A stretch of DNA of 64,000 nt from Frigoriglobus tundricola (GTDB lineage: Bacteria; Planctomycetota; Planctomycetia; Gemmatales; Gemmataceae). The DNA is taken from NCBI RefSeq assembly GCF_013128195.2, contig NZ_CP053452.2:8432001-8496000 (forward strand). The letters are read 5' to 3'. The position numbers and the translations under genes were made by a program. Under the pieces are notes generated by a model that did no database searches, was not told the DNA's origin, and worked only from the letters and a program-made list of their open reading frames with translations. Positions 26,529 to 35,532 of this stretch are shown here, piece by piece. Every line of letters begins with the position of its first letter. The first letter of the stretch is position 1.

Positions 26529-27322
26529 CGGTCCACGAGGTACATCAGCTTTCCGTCGACCACGACCGCATATTCCGGCTCGTCCATCTCGGCTGCGGGC
26601 ATGAGCCGAACGGCGCGCACGTCGTGAAGGCGCTTGATTCCGTCGTGGAACGCGGGCAACGTCAGGTCGGGGCTGTTGAGACAAACCGCGTGGAACAGTT
26701 CGGAGAGCGGGCACGTGCCGGTCGCACCAGATGTACCCCGCCGGTCGAGATACTCCAGCGCGTCGATCGCCCACGGTACGACCCGTGCCACGGGCTCAGT
26801 GACCGCCGAACCGGTCGTCTCGGCGCGGCGGAGGGCCGCTTCGCACCGCTTGGCGAGGTCGTCGAGCCGGGTCAGCATTGCGGTCGCCCGCGCCTCGAAG
26901 GCCGCGGAGAGCGCCGCGAGTTCCGCCTTCGTGTCCGCGAGGAACGCCGGCACGCCGGCGCGGGTCGCGTTCAACACGTCCTTGAGTTCGCGCAGGATGG
27001 ACCGCGTGGAATCGTGTTCGGTCACGAACAGGACCGCCCGCGGCGTCGCCCGCACCCACTCGGTAACCAGTTTCCCTTTCGTTTCAGTGCGCGCGGTTTC
27101 CAGCAGGCCGTCACGAACGGCTTGAAGGGCGGCTTCGGCCGCGAGACCGGCCCGCGCGGCAAACAGACCGGGGAGCTTGCCCGCGCGGAACAGGCGGTGC
27201 TCGCCGGGAACCGCGATCGCGGCCTTCAGCGCGTCGAGAAGAAGCTCGATGCGCCTCGGATCAGGCAACGAGACGAAGCCGGCCCTGGTGTGCGTATCGG
27301 AGTGTGGCAGCGGGGCATCCAT
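26525..27322 (-). CDS. Hypothetical protein (265 aa)
   Basis: No family recognised. The chain is Ala/Leu/Arg-rich and mostly helical, with a long coiled-coil-like stretch in the middle (FLADTKAELAALSAAFEARA and on through LDDLAKRCEAALRRAE) and a C-terminal part (DGIKRLHDVRAVRLMPAAEM, EYAVVVDGKLMYLVDR) that resembles a small winged-helix wing. It could therefore be a regulator, but this is a guess. The ATG at 27322 is used; the longer frame upstream only mirrors trpS. It is divergent from trpS, with about 108 nt between starts. Confidence 0.65.
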   Translation of the reverse strand: MDAPLPHSDTHTRAGFVSLPDPRRIELLLDALKAAIAVPGEHRLFRAGKLPGLFAARAGLAAEAALQAVRDGLLETARTETKGKLVTEWVRATPRAVLFVTEHDSTRSILRELKDVLNATRAGVPAFLADTKAELAALSAAFEARATAMLTRLDDLAKRCEAALRRAETTGSAVTEPVARVVPWAIDALEYLDRRGTSGATGTCPLSELFHAVCLNSPDLTLPAFHDGIKRLHDVRAVRLMPAAEMDEPEYAVVVDGKLMYLVDR

Positions 27323-27430
27323 ACCGGTACCGTGGTTCCGGGACTGAACCGGGAGTAATGTAACCGTGTCCGTACCGAGAAGAAAAGCCCAGGGCGAACC
27401 CGGCCGCGCCGGGTTCTGGAGTTTTCGGCG

Positions 27431-28528
27431 ATGTCCACGACCGTCCCACGCGAGTCCCTCAGCGCCCCCCGTATTCTGAGCGGCGTGCAGCCGTCCGGTA
27501 AGTTGCACCTCGGCAACTACTTCGGCGCCATCAAACAGCACATCGAACGGCAAGCTTCCGGCGAGTGCTTCTACTTCATCGCCGACTACCACTCGCTCAC
27601 AACGCTGAAAGAAGCCGAGGACAAGGAAGCGGGGCTCGCCGCCAAGAACAAAGCGATCACCCCCAGGCCGGCGCGGCAGATCCTTGCGGACAACGTCCGC
27701 GACGTGGCCCTCGACTACCTCGCACTCGGTCTCGACCCCGCCAAAGCGACCTTCTTCCGCCAGTCCGATGTGCCCGAAGTCTGCGAACTCGCGTGGTTCC
27801 TCTCCACCGTCATCGGCATCGCCCATCTCGAACGGGCGCACTCGTACAAGGATAAGGTGGCCCGCGGCCTCACGCCCAACGTCGGGCTCCTCACCTATCC
27901 CGTCCTCATGGCCGCGGACATCCTGATCTACCGCTCACACCTGGTTCCGGTCGGTAAGGATCAGGAGCAGCACCTCGAGATGACGCGCGACATCGCGGGC
28001 TCGTTCAACCACGCCTTCGGTGAAGTGTTCCCGTTGCCGGACGCAGTGTTCAACGAGGCCGCCGTCGTGCCCGGCACCGACGGGCAGAAGATGAGCAAGA
28101 GCTACGGCAACACCATCGAAATCTTCGCGGAGGGCAAAGCGCTCAAGAACGCCGTCATGGGTATCGTCACCGATTCGACGCCGGTCGAGGAGCCGAAGAA
28201 CCCCGAAACGTGCAACGCGTTCGCGCTGTACAAGCTCTTCGCAACGCCGGCGGAACTGGCGGAGATGACGGAGTTCTACCGGAACCCCATGAGGGGCGCG
28301 GAGATCCGCGGCGGGCGGCCGTTCGGATACGGCGACGCGAAGACGCTCCTCCTGGCGAAGATCGACGCGTATTTCGCGGAAGCTCGCGACCGTCGGAAGC
28401 AACTCGTACGCGATCCCGGTTTCGTCGAAGAGGTGCTGGCGACCGGCGCGAAGCGCGCGCGGGCGGTGGCCCAGGTGACGCTCCAACTCGTCCGCCGGGC
28501 CGTCGGCATCCACGCCCGGCCGGTGTGA
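27431..28528 (+). CDS. trpS: Tryptophan--tRNA ligase
   Basis: Class I aminoacyl-tRNA synthetase charging tRNA-Trp. The HIGH-type motif is GKLHLGNYFG and the KMSKS loop is intact in TDGQKMSKSYGNT; RILSGVQPSG opens the fold. The region MAADILIYRSHLVPVGKDQEQHLEMTRD is the conserved tryptophan-binding and dimer segment. Length 365 aa is slightly longer than the usual 330-340. A 10-bp hairpin lies 64 nt after the stop. Confidence 0.97.
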   Translation: MSTTVPRESLSAPRILSGVQPSGKLHLGNYFGAIKQHIERQASGECFYFIADYHSLTTLKEAEDKEAGLAAKNKAITPRPARQILADNVRDVALDYLALGLDPAKATFFRQSDVPEVCELAWFLSTVIGIAHLERAHSYKDKVARGLTPNVGLLTYPVLMAADILIYRSHLVPVGKDQEQHLEMTRDIAGSFNHAFGEVFPLPDAVFNEAAVVPGTDGQKMSKSYGNTIEIFAEGKALKNAVMGIVTDSTPVEEPKNPETCNAFALYKLFATPAELAEMTEFYRNPMRGAEIRGGRPFGYGDAKTLLLAKIDAYFAEARDRRKQLVRDPGFVEEVLATGAKRARAVAQVTLQLVRRAVGIHARPV

Positions 28529-28591
28529 CCGATCCGTTTCGCGCCGACCTGAATTTCTCGACCATTTTTGGCGACACGGTGCGGAGTTTTC

Positions 28592-28615
28592 CGCCCGGCG
28601 CAAATGCGCCGGGCG
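28592..28615 (+). terminator. GC-rich hairpin after trpS
   Basis: Ten-base-pair stem (CGCCCGGCGC with its complement) closed by an AAAT loop, 64 nt past the trpS stop and before the kinase gene. The downstream T-run is missing, but a TTTT run precedes the stem. Likely a transcription end or pause signal. Confidence 0.5.
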
Positions 28616-28742
28616 ACCTCACATCACACACCGAATCGACACGTCGTGTTTTCTGTTCGTGACCTACCTTTTGGTGTGGTCTGGGGCGGCTCGCGGCCCC
28701 GGCCGTTGCACGCCGCTGGACTCGATGTGAGGGGTGCCCTCA

Positions 28743-31460
28743 GTGGCAATCGCCTGCCCGTATTGTTCGCACCGCATCAACCTGAAGGCCACCAAGCCGG
28801 GCCGCTACCGACCCAAGTGCCCGAACTGCGCACAGCCGTTCCTCCTGTGGGTGTCGGACACGGCCGGCGCTGCGCCGCGGGTTCAGGTGCTTCCGAACGA
28901 CACTCGGGTCGCCGGCCCGCGCGCCGCGGGGGAGCCTTCTTCGACCTCGTTTACTGTGGCCGAAGGTTCGGGCAATTCGGCACAAGGCGTGGCCACCGCC
29001 GGACCCAGCGATGCCGCGAACTCGTCGCACGTCTTCGGCTTCGCGCACACCAACCCGGACCAGGACCCATCGAACGGGTCCCACCGCTCACCCGGCCCGG
29101 AGTTCCAGTCGGGCGAGGACGACGGGCGGGTCACCCTCGGCCCGCGCATGGACGTGCGCGGGTACGCCATCGAACACGAACTCGGTCGCGGCGGCATGGG
29201 GACGGTGTACCTCGCCCGGCAGCTCTCGCTCGACCGGCCGGTGGCGCTCAAGGTGATGAGCAAGCGGTGGGCGAGCGACCCGGTGTTCGTCGCCCGCTTC
29301 ACCCGCGAGGCGTTCGCCGCGGCGCAACTGTCGCACCCGAACATCGTGCAGATTCACGACATCGGCGAGGCCGACGGGGCGCGCTTCTTCAGCATGGAAT
29401 ACGTGCGCGGCAAATCGCTCGCGGACCTCGTGCGCGTGGAGGGCAAGCTCGACCCCGAGACGGCCGTCGGGTACGTGCTCCAGGCCGCCCGCGGCTTGAA
29501 GCACGCCCACGACCGCGGCATGATCCACCGCGACGTGAAGCCCGACAACCTCTTGCTCGACGACCAGGGGCTCGTGAAGGTCGCCGACCTCGGGCTCGTG
29601 AAGACGCCGACCGTCACGCGCCAGGACGACCAGTTGACGCAGGCCAGTTCGCGGAGCGGACTGTTCTCGCTGCCGCCGGAGATGACCGGCGCGCGGATCG
29701 CGCTGGGCACGCCCGCGTACATGTCCCCCGAACAGTGCCGCGACGCCGCGACCGTGGACCACCGCGCGGACGTGTACTCGCTCGGGTGCACGCTCTACGT
29801 CCTGGTGACCGGGCGCCCGCCGTTTGAGGGCACCACGGCCGTCGAACTGATGAGCAAGCACGCGTACGAGCCGATCGTCCCGCCGGAGCAACTCGTCAGC
29901 CGGGTGCCCAAGGAAGTGTCGGCCGTCATTCAGCGGATGATGGAGAAGGACCCGGCCGATCGCTTCCAGGACATGGCCGAAGTGGTCCGGACGCTGGAAG
30001 CGTGGCTCGGCGTCCACCACACCGGCACGTTCTCGCCGCAGGAGGCCCAGATCGCCAAGCTCGAAGGGTACGTGTTCCAGTTCAACACGGCCGCCTCCGC
30101 CGTCCTTCGCGGCCGGCTCGTCTCGGGGTTCTTCGGGGCCGTTGCACTGGTGGCGGTGCTGCTCGCGTTCTTCGGCAAGCTCGGCTGGGCCTTCGGCGTG
30201 TTCGGGCTCGCGGCCGAGGCCACGCTCGCGTACTTCGTGCTCGACGGCGTGACCCGGAGGGGCCACCTGTTCGGCTGCGCCCGCCGGTTCGTCGGCGGGA
30301 TGGGGCTGAGCGACCTCGCGGTCGGGGTCTCCGGGTTCGCGATGTTTTGCATCCTGCTCGCACTGTTGAAAGTGTTCTGGGTGTGGGTTGGGTTCGGAGT
30401 TGTGGGGCTCGGGCTGGCGGTTGCGCTTCGGTACGCCCTGGATCGCGCGGTACAGGAAGAGCGGCGCGGGCCCATCGAGGGGTGCGAGCGGCAGCTGCGG
30501 CGGATGCGGGTCCAGGGGCTGGACGAGGAGGCGCTGCGACAGTTCGTAGCGAAGTTCGCCGGCCGGCAGTGGGAGGAGTTCTTCGAGGCGCTGTTCGGGT
30601 TCGAGGCGAAACTGGCCGCGCGGGCGCTGCTGCTCCGCGGCGGCGCGGCCGGCGTGCGGGACAAGCACGCGGCCTGGCGCGAGCCGCTGGTCGCGTGGAT
30701 GGAGCGCGTCGAAAAAGCGCGCACGGAGGCCCGGCAGCGGAAGCTGTTGCAAGCGGTGGAGCGGGCGAACCTGCTCGCGGCCGGGGCGACCGTTCAGGCC
30801 GCCGAGGACCAGGCGAGCGCCGCTGCTGAAGCGATGGTTCGTGCGGCCGCGACGATCCGCCAGTCCGAGCAAACGGCCCGGGCGCGACCGGGCCAGACCA
30901 CCGTCGCGGCGCCCGCGAACGTGCGGACCCTGGTTCGGGCCGCGGAGCAACCGGACGAGTTCGCGTTCGTCCCCACGAGGAAGGACGACACGTTCGGGCT
31001 CTTCATCTCCCTGTTCGTGGGCCCGCACGTCCGCGCCGTGGCGGCGGCGCTGCTCCTCGCCAGTTGCGCACTGTGGGCGCACCAGAACGCCCTCGTGTCC
31101 GGCGCCGAGATCCAGGCACAGGCCGCGAAAGCCATCGAAAACAGTGAACTCCCAGCGGTCCCGGGTCCGGCTGCTCTCGAGCACGCACATTCGCCCCGGC
31201 CGCTCGTCGTGGGCGGCGTGCCGGCCGCACTGACGGCGTGGGTGGACAGCTTCAACGTGGGGCTGGCCGGGCTGATGCTGCTCGGTTCGCTCTGCTTCCG
31301 CGGCAACCTGATGGGCGTGTTCGTCCTCATCGGCGCGGCGGTCGCGGTCGTGGGGCACCAACTCGGGATCCGCAACGTCGAGCCGTTCCGCGATTACCAC
31401 GTCTCGCTCATGCTCGGCGCGCTGCTCGCGCTCGTCGGCTGTCGCCTCGGAACGCGGTGA
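28743..31460 (+). CDS. Zinc-ribbon Ser/Thr protein kinase with C-terminal membrane segments (905 aa)
   Basis: Domains in order: an N-terminal zinc ribbon (Cys5, Cys8, Cys26, Cys29), a Pro/Ser-rich linker, a Hanks-type kinase domain from about residue 140 to 420 (GRGGMGTVYLAR glycine loop, Lys170, HRDVKPDN with Asp264, and DLG at 282-284 in place of DFG), two paired hydrophobic blocks near residues 455-505 and 525-560, a coiled-coil stretch, and further membrane helices at the C-terminus. This architecture is typical of planctomycete membrane kinases. The GTG at 28743 is preferred because AGGGG lies 8 nt before it. The retron genes follow 189 nt later; a shared role is not shown. Confidence 0.9.
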   Translation: MAIACPYCSHRINLKATKPGRYRPKCPNCAQPFLLWVSDTAGAAPRVQVLPNDTRVAGPRAAGEPSSTSFTVAEGSGNSAQGVATAGPSDAANSSHVFGFAHTNPDQDPSNGSHRSPGPEFQSGEDDGRVTLGPRMDVRGYAIEHELGRGGMGTVYLARQLSLDRPVALKVMSKRWASDPVFVARFTREAFAAAQLSHPNIVQIHDIGEADGARFFSMEYVRGKSLADLVRVEGKLDPETAVGYVLQAARGLKHAHDRGMIHRDVKPDNLLLDDQGLVKVADLGLVKTPTVTRQDDQLTQASSRSGLFSLPPEMTGARIALGTPAYMSPEQCRDAATVDHRADVYSLGCTLYVLVTGRPPFEGTTAVELMSKHAYEPIVPPEQLVSRVPKEVSAVIQRMMEKDPADRFQDMAEVVRTLEAWLGVHHTGTFSPQEAQIAKLEGYVFQFNTAASAVLRGRLVSGFFGAVALVAVLLAFFGKLGWAFGVFGLAAEATLAYFVLDGVTRRGHLFGCARRFVGGMGLSDLAVGVSGFAMFCILLALLKVFWVWVGFGVVGLGLAVALRYALDRAVQEERRGPIEGCERQLRRMRVQGLDEEALRQFVAKFAGRQWEEFFEALFGFEAKLAARALLLRGGAAGVRDKHAAWREPLVAWMERVEKARTEARQRKLLQAVERANLLAAGATVQAAEDQASAAAEAMVRAAATIRQSEQTARARPGQTTVAAPANVRTLVRAAEQPDEFAFVPTRKDDTFGLFISLFVGPHVRAVAAALLLASCALWAHQNALVSGAEIQAQAAKAIENSELPAVPGPAALEHAHSPRPLVVGGVPAALTAWVDSFNVGLAGLMLLGSLCFRGNLMGVFVLIGAAVAVVGHQLGIRNVEPFRDYHVSLMLGALLALVGCRLGTR

Positions 31461-31649
31461 TCCGGTAGACCGTCAAGCCCCGCTGACAGGGCCGGGGAGG
31501 GAGCCGAGGGGCGTGGGTCTTCTCCGCTGGCACCGCGCGACCGGTGGCACGCACTTCCCAGCGCCCGTTTTCCTTTTCGTCACCTCAACGGTCCTTGCAC
31601 ACGCATCGCGCGTCGCATACCATCCAACTCCACCCACCGGGACGAGTCG

Positions 31650-33416
31650 ATGGCGCGCGATCGTAAGCCCCCACCATCCAACAGCGACCCCAACTGGGAC
31701 CGCACCGTGCGGATGTTTCAGGCCGGCGCGCCCGAGTTCGTGGACGCCGTCCGCCTGCGGGTGAACGGCGCCGTGCTCGCGCCGTTCGCGGAGACGTGGT
31801 ACACCGATCCCCGCGTCGAGGCCAAGCGGTTACTGTTCGCGTACCTCGAACGCCCCTTCAACTCGCCGCGGCACGAGCCGCTCGTCAAACGCATCTTCAA
31901 GTTCGCGGAAGCCGCCGGCGACGACGCGGTGATGGCCCGGTTCCTCGTCGGTTTCGACCGCACCATCCGCCGCCACCGCGTCACGAAGCAGAAGTACAAC
32001 TCCCGGCGCCGGCAGTACGAACAGTACGAAACCGTTGCGACCCGGACCGATACCACGCTTTCGCGGGAGGACCGGGCCTACACCGGCCCTTGGTTCGCGC
32101 AGAACCGCGAACAGTTCGTCGCCGGGAAGTTCCTGTTTTCGGTCGCGACACGCAACTACCTCCGGCGCCGCGCGTGGCGGTACTTCCGCAGGCTCGGGCG
32201 CGCGGCCCCCGACCGGTACGTCCCCGCGGTCTGCACCGCGCTCAAGCTGTACACCGATGCTGATGTACCAGACGGCGTGGCGCTCCTCGACAACTGGGGC
32301 CTGGTTCACGTTCTCTTCCACCACTCGCCCACCCTTGAGGCGAGGGCGAGTGGGTGGCGGGTGGCGACCGGGGGATCGCTCTCGCGGTTGCAGCCGGACC
32401 CGATGTTCCGCAAGCTGTGGCTGCGGGGCGCGGAGCCGATCTTCGACCTGCTGGTGAACGCGCGGTGTGCGACCGTGGCGCGGTGGGCGATGATGATGCT
32501 CCGCCGGAACTTCCCGGACCGGCTCGCCCGAGTCGAACTTTCGGAGCTCCTCATGTGGATCGGCTCGCCGAATCCGGTTCTTAACGAACTCGCGCTCGAC
32601 CTGCTCGAAACGCGCGGCGGCTTGGAATCGATGAGCATTGAGGACTGGCTGACGGTCGCCGAGTCGGCCCGACCAGAGCTGCTCGACCGGATATGTGTCG
32701 TGGTGGCACGGGTCGTGAAGCCGGAAGCCGTGAATTTCGCCAACGCGGTGCGGCTCGCGATGCAGCGCCCGGTGCCGCTCGCGCGGCTCGGCTTCCTGTT
32801 CCTCCAGGGAAAGAAGCCCGTAACGCACCCGGAGCGGGTTGCGGTGTTCGGGCTCCGCAACGCCGCGGCCGACCCGGTGCGCGTCGATCTCGTGAAATGG
32901 GCCTGCGGCGTGCTGAGCGAGCAACCGGATTTCGACCCGCTCTGGGTGCTGGAGTTCCTGGACAGCCGCTTCAACGACGTGCGCGAGGTCGGGTGGGAGT
33001 GGCTCCAATCGGACGCGCGGGCGCGCGATTCGGTCCTCGTTTGGCAGCGCCTGTTGGAGTCGCCGTATGACGACATCCGGTTGCGACTCGTGGGGATGCT
33101 CGAAGACCGAGCCAAGGAACCCGCGGGGCTGTCGAAATACTCGCCGGAAAGTGTGCGGCTGCTCTGGGCATCGGTTCTCCTCAACGTGCATCGCGGCAGC
33201 CGGGCGAAGCCGTTCGTGGTGCGGCAGATCATCGACCGGTTGAGCGCGCACCCGGACGAGGCCGGTGAGCTGCTCCCGATGGTCGCGGTCGCGCTGCGGT
33301 CGGTGCGCGGGCCGGAGTTCCGCGCCGGGCTGGCCGGCATCACGAATTACGTCACGAAGTACCCCACGCGGAAGCCGCTGGTGGAAGCGGTCTTCCCGGA
33401 GCTGAAGTGGGAGTGA
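31650..33416 (+). CDS. ARM/HEAT-repeat-like protein of the retron locus (588 aa)
   Basis: A soluble, largely helical protein with no signal peptide. From about residue 260 on it has HEAT/ARM-like helix pairs, for example WIGSPNPVLNELALDLLETR, RFNDVREVGWEWLQSD and SPYDDIRLRLVGMLEDR. The N-terminal 200 residues hold an Arg/Tyr-rich helical segment (RRHRVTKQKYNSRRRQYEQY). Its place upstream of a winged-helix/SWIM gene and a retron reverse transcriptase matches, from memory, the ARM partner of type XIII retrons. By analogy it would be the effector or an effector scaffold in phage defence; nothing in the sequence gives a catalytic activity. A large inverted repeat and RNA element 1 follow the stop. 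Confidence 0.8.
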   Translation: MARDRKPPPSNSDPNWDRTVRMFQAGAPEFVDAVRLRVNGAVLAPFAETWYTDPRVEAKRLLFAYLERPFNSPRHEPLVKRIFKFAEAAGDDAVMARFLVGFDRTIRRHRVTKQKYNSRRRQYEQYETVATRTDTTLSREDRAYTGPWFAQNREQFVAGKFLFSVATRNYLRRRAWRYFRRLGRAAPDRYVPAVCTALKLYTDADVPDGVALLDNWGLVHVLFHHSPTLEARASGWRVATGGSLSRLQPDPMFRKLWLRGAEPIFDLLVNARCATVARWAMMMLRRNFPDRLARVELSELLMWIGSPNPVLNELALDLLETRGGLESMSIEDWLTVAESARPELLDRICVVVARVVKPEAVNFANAVRLAMQRPVPLARLGFLFLQGKKPVTHPERVAVFGLRNAAADPVRVDLVKWACGVLSEQPDFDPLWVLEFLDSRFNDVREVGWEWLQSDARARDSVLVWQRLLESPYDDIRLRLVGMLEDRAKEPAGLSKYSPESVRLLWASVLLNVHRGSRAKPFVVRQIIDRLSAHPDEAGELLPMVAVALRSVRGPEFRAGLAGITNYVTKYPTRKPLVEAVFPELKWE

Positions 33417-33419
33417 ACC

Positions 33420-33529
33420 GAGGCAGCGAGCGGCGCGGCGCGAGCCCGCCGGTGCGGTACAACCCCATTCACCGATGCGGATTTTCTGTTAGCGGCACCG
33501 GCGGGCTCGCGCGCGCCGCTCGCTACCTC
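33420..33529. repeat. Long imperfect inverted repeat (35-36 bp arms) after the ARM gene
   Basis: Arms at 33420-33455 and 33495-33529 are reverse complements with one mismatch and one extra G in the left arm, separated by a 39-nt AT-richer loop. The arms include AGCGAGCGGCGCG and GAGCCCGCCGGTG. It starts 3 nt after the ARM stop codon and ends 11 nt before the a1 arm of RNA element 1. It may terminate the ARM transcript, or may be a dispersed palindrome that landed here. Confidence 0.75.
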
Positions 33530-33540
33530 GCTGGAGAACA

Positions 33541-33749
33541 CGGTGTCCGTCGCGATCCGAGACCTTCTCTGCGGCGTTCCGCCGCGGGTGAGTTTGCTTG
33601 CGATTGCGTCCCCAGGTGCGTTGTTCTTTTCGCCCGACCGGGACCGGTCGGACGCGGCTGGATCAACCTGCGTTCCTCGTCCGACCGGTCCCGGTCGGGC
33701 GTCGTGAACGCTCCTGGTCCCGGGTTGAAGTCGGGCGCGGCGGACACCG
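33541..33749 (+). ncRNA. Retron msr-msd-like RNA, element 1 (upstream of the SWIM gene)
   Basis: Layout matches a retron template RNA. The a1 arm CGGTGTCCGTCGCG (33541-33554) pairs with the a2 arm CGCGGCGGACACCG (33736-33749) with one G-U pair. Next comes a small hairpin at 33569-33587 (CTGCGGCG, TTC loop, CGCCGCGG), then a 20-nt unpaired motif GCTTGCGATTGCGTCCCCAG, then a long msd-type hairpin whose stem of 24 perfect base pairs is 33631-33654 with 33678-33701. A basal helix (33612-33622 with 33707-33717) has one T-T mismatch. The element ends 50 nt before the SWIM gene ATG. Element 2 at 36081-36290 keeps the unpaired motifs but has different stems. Exact ends and the branching G (perhaps in CCGAGAC after a1) are inference. 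Confidence 0.85.
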
Positions 33750-33799
33750 GATACACGGGCGACCTGTCCCTTGCGGGCGGGGGTCGTCGAGAGGACGTT

Positions 33800-35494
33800 A
33801 TGCAAGTCGCGTTCGCGTACCGCGGTCGGAGTGGCGTCGCCCAGACGAACGCCGGGCTGGCGGTCGCGCTCGCGCCCAACGTGCGCCGGGACCGCGTCAG
33901 CTTCGTAGGCACACTGAAGCAACCGCTCCGGTTCCGCGAAGCGATGAGCGCCCTTCACGACGTCGTGATTTCGGACCTCCGGTTCAAACCGAAAGACAAA
34001 ACCGGTTACGAGGAGTGGAAGAAGCAGGAAGCGGCCCGCGAGGCGGCGGTCCGCTCCGAGGCCGTGAAACTGAAGCGGTCGGAACTGGAGAAGGAGAAGA
34101 ACCGGCCGATGCCGCCGGGGCTGGAGCGGAGGTACCAGAAGTGCCGGCAGCGGTACTGGGACGCGCGCACGAAGTACGGCAACATGCTGTACCGGGAAGA
34201 CCCGGACCTCTGGCGCCTGCTCATGCCGTGCGACCCGGTCATCACCGTCAGCCCGGACGTCCTGTTCTTCGAGTGCTTCAGTGCAGACGAGAGCAGTTAC
34301 GGCTGCCTGAACGTCGAGCGCGAGGCGTTCGAAGCCGAAACCGATGTGGCACTCGGCACCACGAACGTCGATTACTCGTGGCGGCTCTACGAACACTTCC
34401 AGACCATCCGGAGCTACCGCGAAACGCGGTTCGCCATCGACCCGACCGGCTTCGAGGTGCAGACGACCGCTACCGAAGCCGGCTACCGTGAGGAGAAAAT
34501 CGAGCTGCCCCAGAGCTGGCTCCGCGGCTTCTCGGCGCTCCAGTCCGCGATGAGCCTGCCCATGCGGCGCGTCCCGGTCAGTCGCGAGGGGGTGTACGCG
34601 CTCGTCGCGTTCCTGAAGCGCCACCGGGCCAAAACGTCCCCGCGGGCCGTGCGCTTCGAGCTGACGCCCGGTCGGCCGGTGAAAATCGTTCTGGAACCGT
34701 GGAACAAGGAGATCGTCCTCTACGACACGCCGTACCCCGGCCCGCGTGCGGAAATCATTCGCACCTGGGGCCGGGACCGGCTCCGCGTGCTGGGCCGATT
34801 GCTCCCGCTACTCGACGGGTGCGATGTGTACCTGCTCGGGACGGGGCTCCCGGCCTTTTGGGTGGCCAGCATGGGCGAGATGAAGCTCACGCTGGGGCTC
34901 TCGGGCTGGACCGCCAATGACTGGACGAGTGGCGGGAGTGCCATCGATCAACTCGCCCCGCCGGTGGCTCCCTCGAACGAGGTGATGAGGGCTCTGGCTG
35001 ACGCGTTCAAGCTGACGCCGACGTGGACCCTCGGCGCGCTCGTGTCGACGACACGCAGCCCCGCGCCAGTGATTTCGGCGGGGTTGAACAAGCTCGCGCT
35101 CCTGGGGCAGGTGATTCACGACCTGCCGCACGGCGTGTACCGGTGGCGGCAGGTGATGCCCGTCACGCTCTCGGTGGAGGTGATCGGACCGGACAACGAG
35201 GAGACGGTGGCGGCCCGCGAATTGGTGGGTTGGAAGTGCCGCATCACTGCCGACGCGACCGACGAGAAGGGGCGGCGGAAACTCGTCGGGAACGTGGAGG
35301 GGCGGTCGAGTGCGGAGGTCACGCTCGACCCCGACGACCGGATCGTGGCGGGGAAGTGCTCGTGTTCGTACTTCTACACCGGCGGCCTGCGGAAGGGGCC
35401 GTGCCGGCACCTGCAAGCGGTCCGCAACAAGGCGCTCGGCTTCGGTGACCAGGGCGGCACACTCGAGAACTGGTTCAAGCGGTTCACGAATTGA
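33800..35494 (+). CDS. Winged-helix plus SWIM zinc-finger protein of the retron locus (564 aa)
   Basis: A SWIM zinc finger is plain near the C-terminus: Cys520-x-Cys522, then Cys535-x-His537 (KCSCSYFYTGGLRKGPCRHL). Before it, around residues 400-455, a winged-helix-like segment reads LNKLALLGQVIHDLPHGVYRWR. The N-terminal 350 residues have no recognised domain but contain a charged helix (residues 70-120). SWIM fingers bind DNA or proteins, so it may recognise the msDNA or the target. From memory, this winged-helix-SWIM protein paired with an ARM protein defines type XIII retrons. The ATG at 33800 has AGAGGA 5 nt before it; the protein is encoded directly after RNA element 1. Confidence 0.88.
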   Translation: MQVAFAYRGRSGVAQTNAGLAVALAPNVRRDRVSFVGTLKQPLRFREAMSALHDVVISDLRFKPKDKTGYEEWKKQEAAREAAVRSEAVKLKRSELEKEKNRPMPPGLERRYQKCRQRYWDARTKYGNMLYREDPDLWRLLMPCDPVITVSPDVLFFECFSADESSYGCLNVEREAFEAETDVALGTTNVDYSWRLYEHFQTIRSYRETRFAIDPTGFEVQTTATEAGYREEKIELPQSWLRGFSALQSAMSLPMRRVPVSREGVYALVAFLKRHRAKTSPRAVRFELTPGRPVKIVLEPWNKEIVLYDTPYPGPRAEIIRTWGRDRLRVLGRLLPLLDGCDVYLLGTGLPAFWVASMGEMKLTLGLSGWTANDWTSGGSAIDQLAPPVAPSNEVMRALADAFKLTPTWTLGALVSTTRSPAPVISAGLNKLALLGQVIHDLPHGVYRWRQVMPVTLSVEVIGPDNEETVAARELVGWKCRITADATDEKGRRKLVGNVEGRSSAEVTLDPDDRIVAGKCSCSYFYTGGLRKGPCRHLQAVRNKALGFGDQGGTLENWFKRFTN

Positions 35495-35532
35495 AGGTAC
35501 GGCACGCCCGGACGGGTGCGCCAGGAGGACGC

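Noticed and set aside
29088-31400. 770-codon minus-strand frame opposite the kinase gene
   Set aside because: Mirror of the kinase codons; Arg/His/Pro-rich and without any family pattern.
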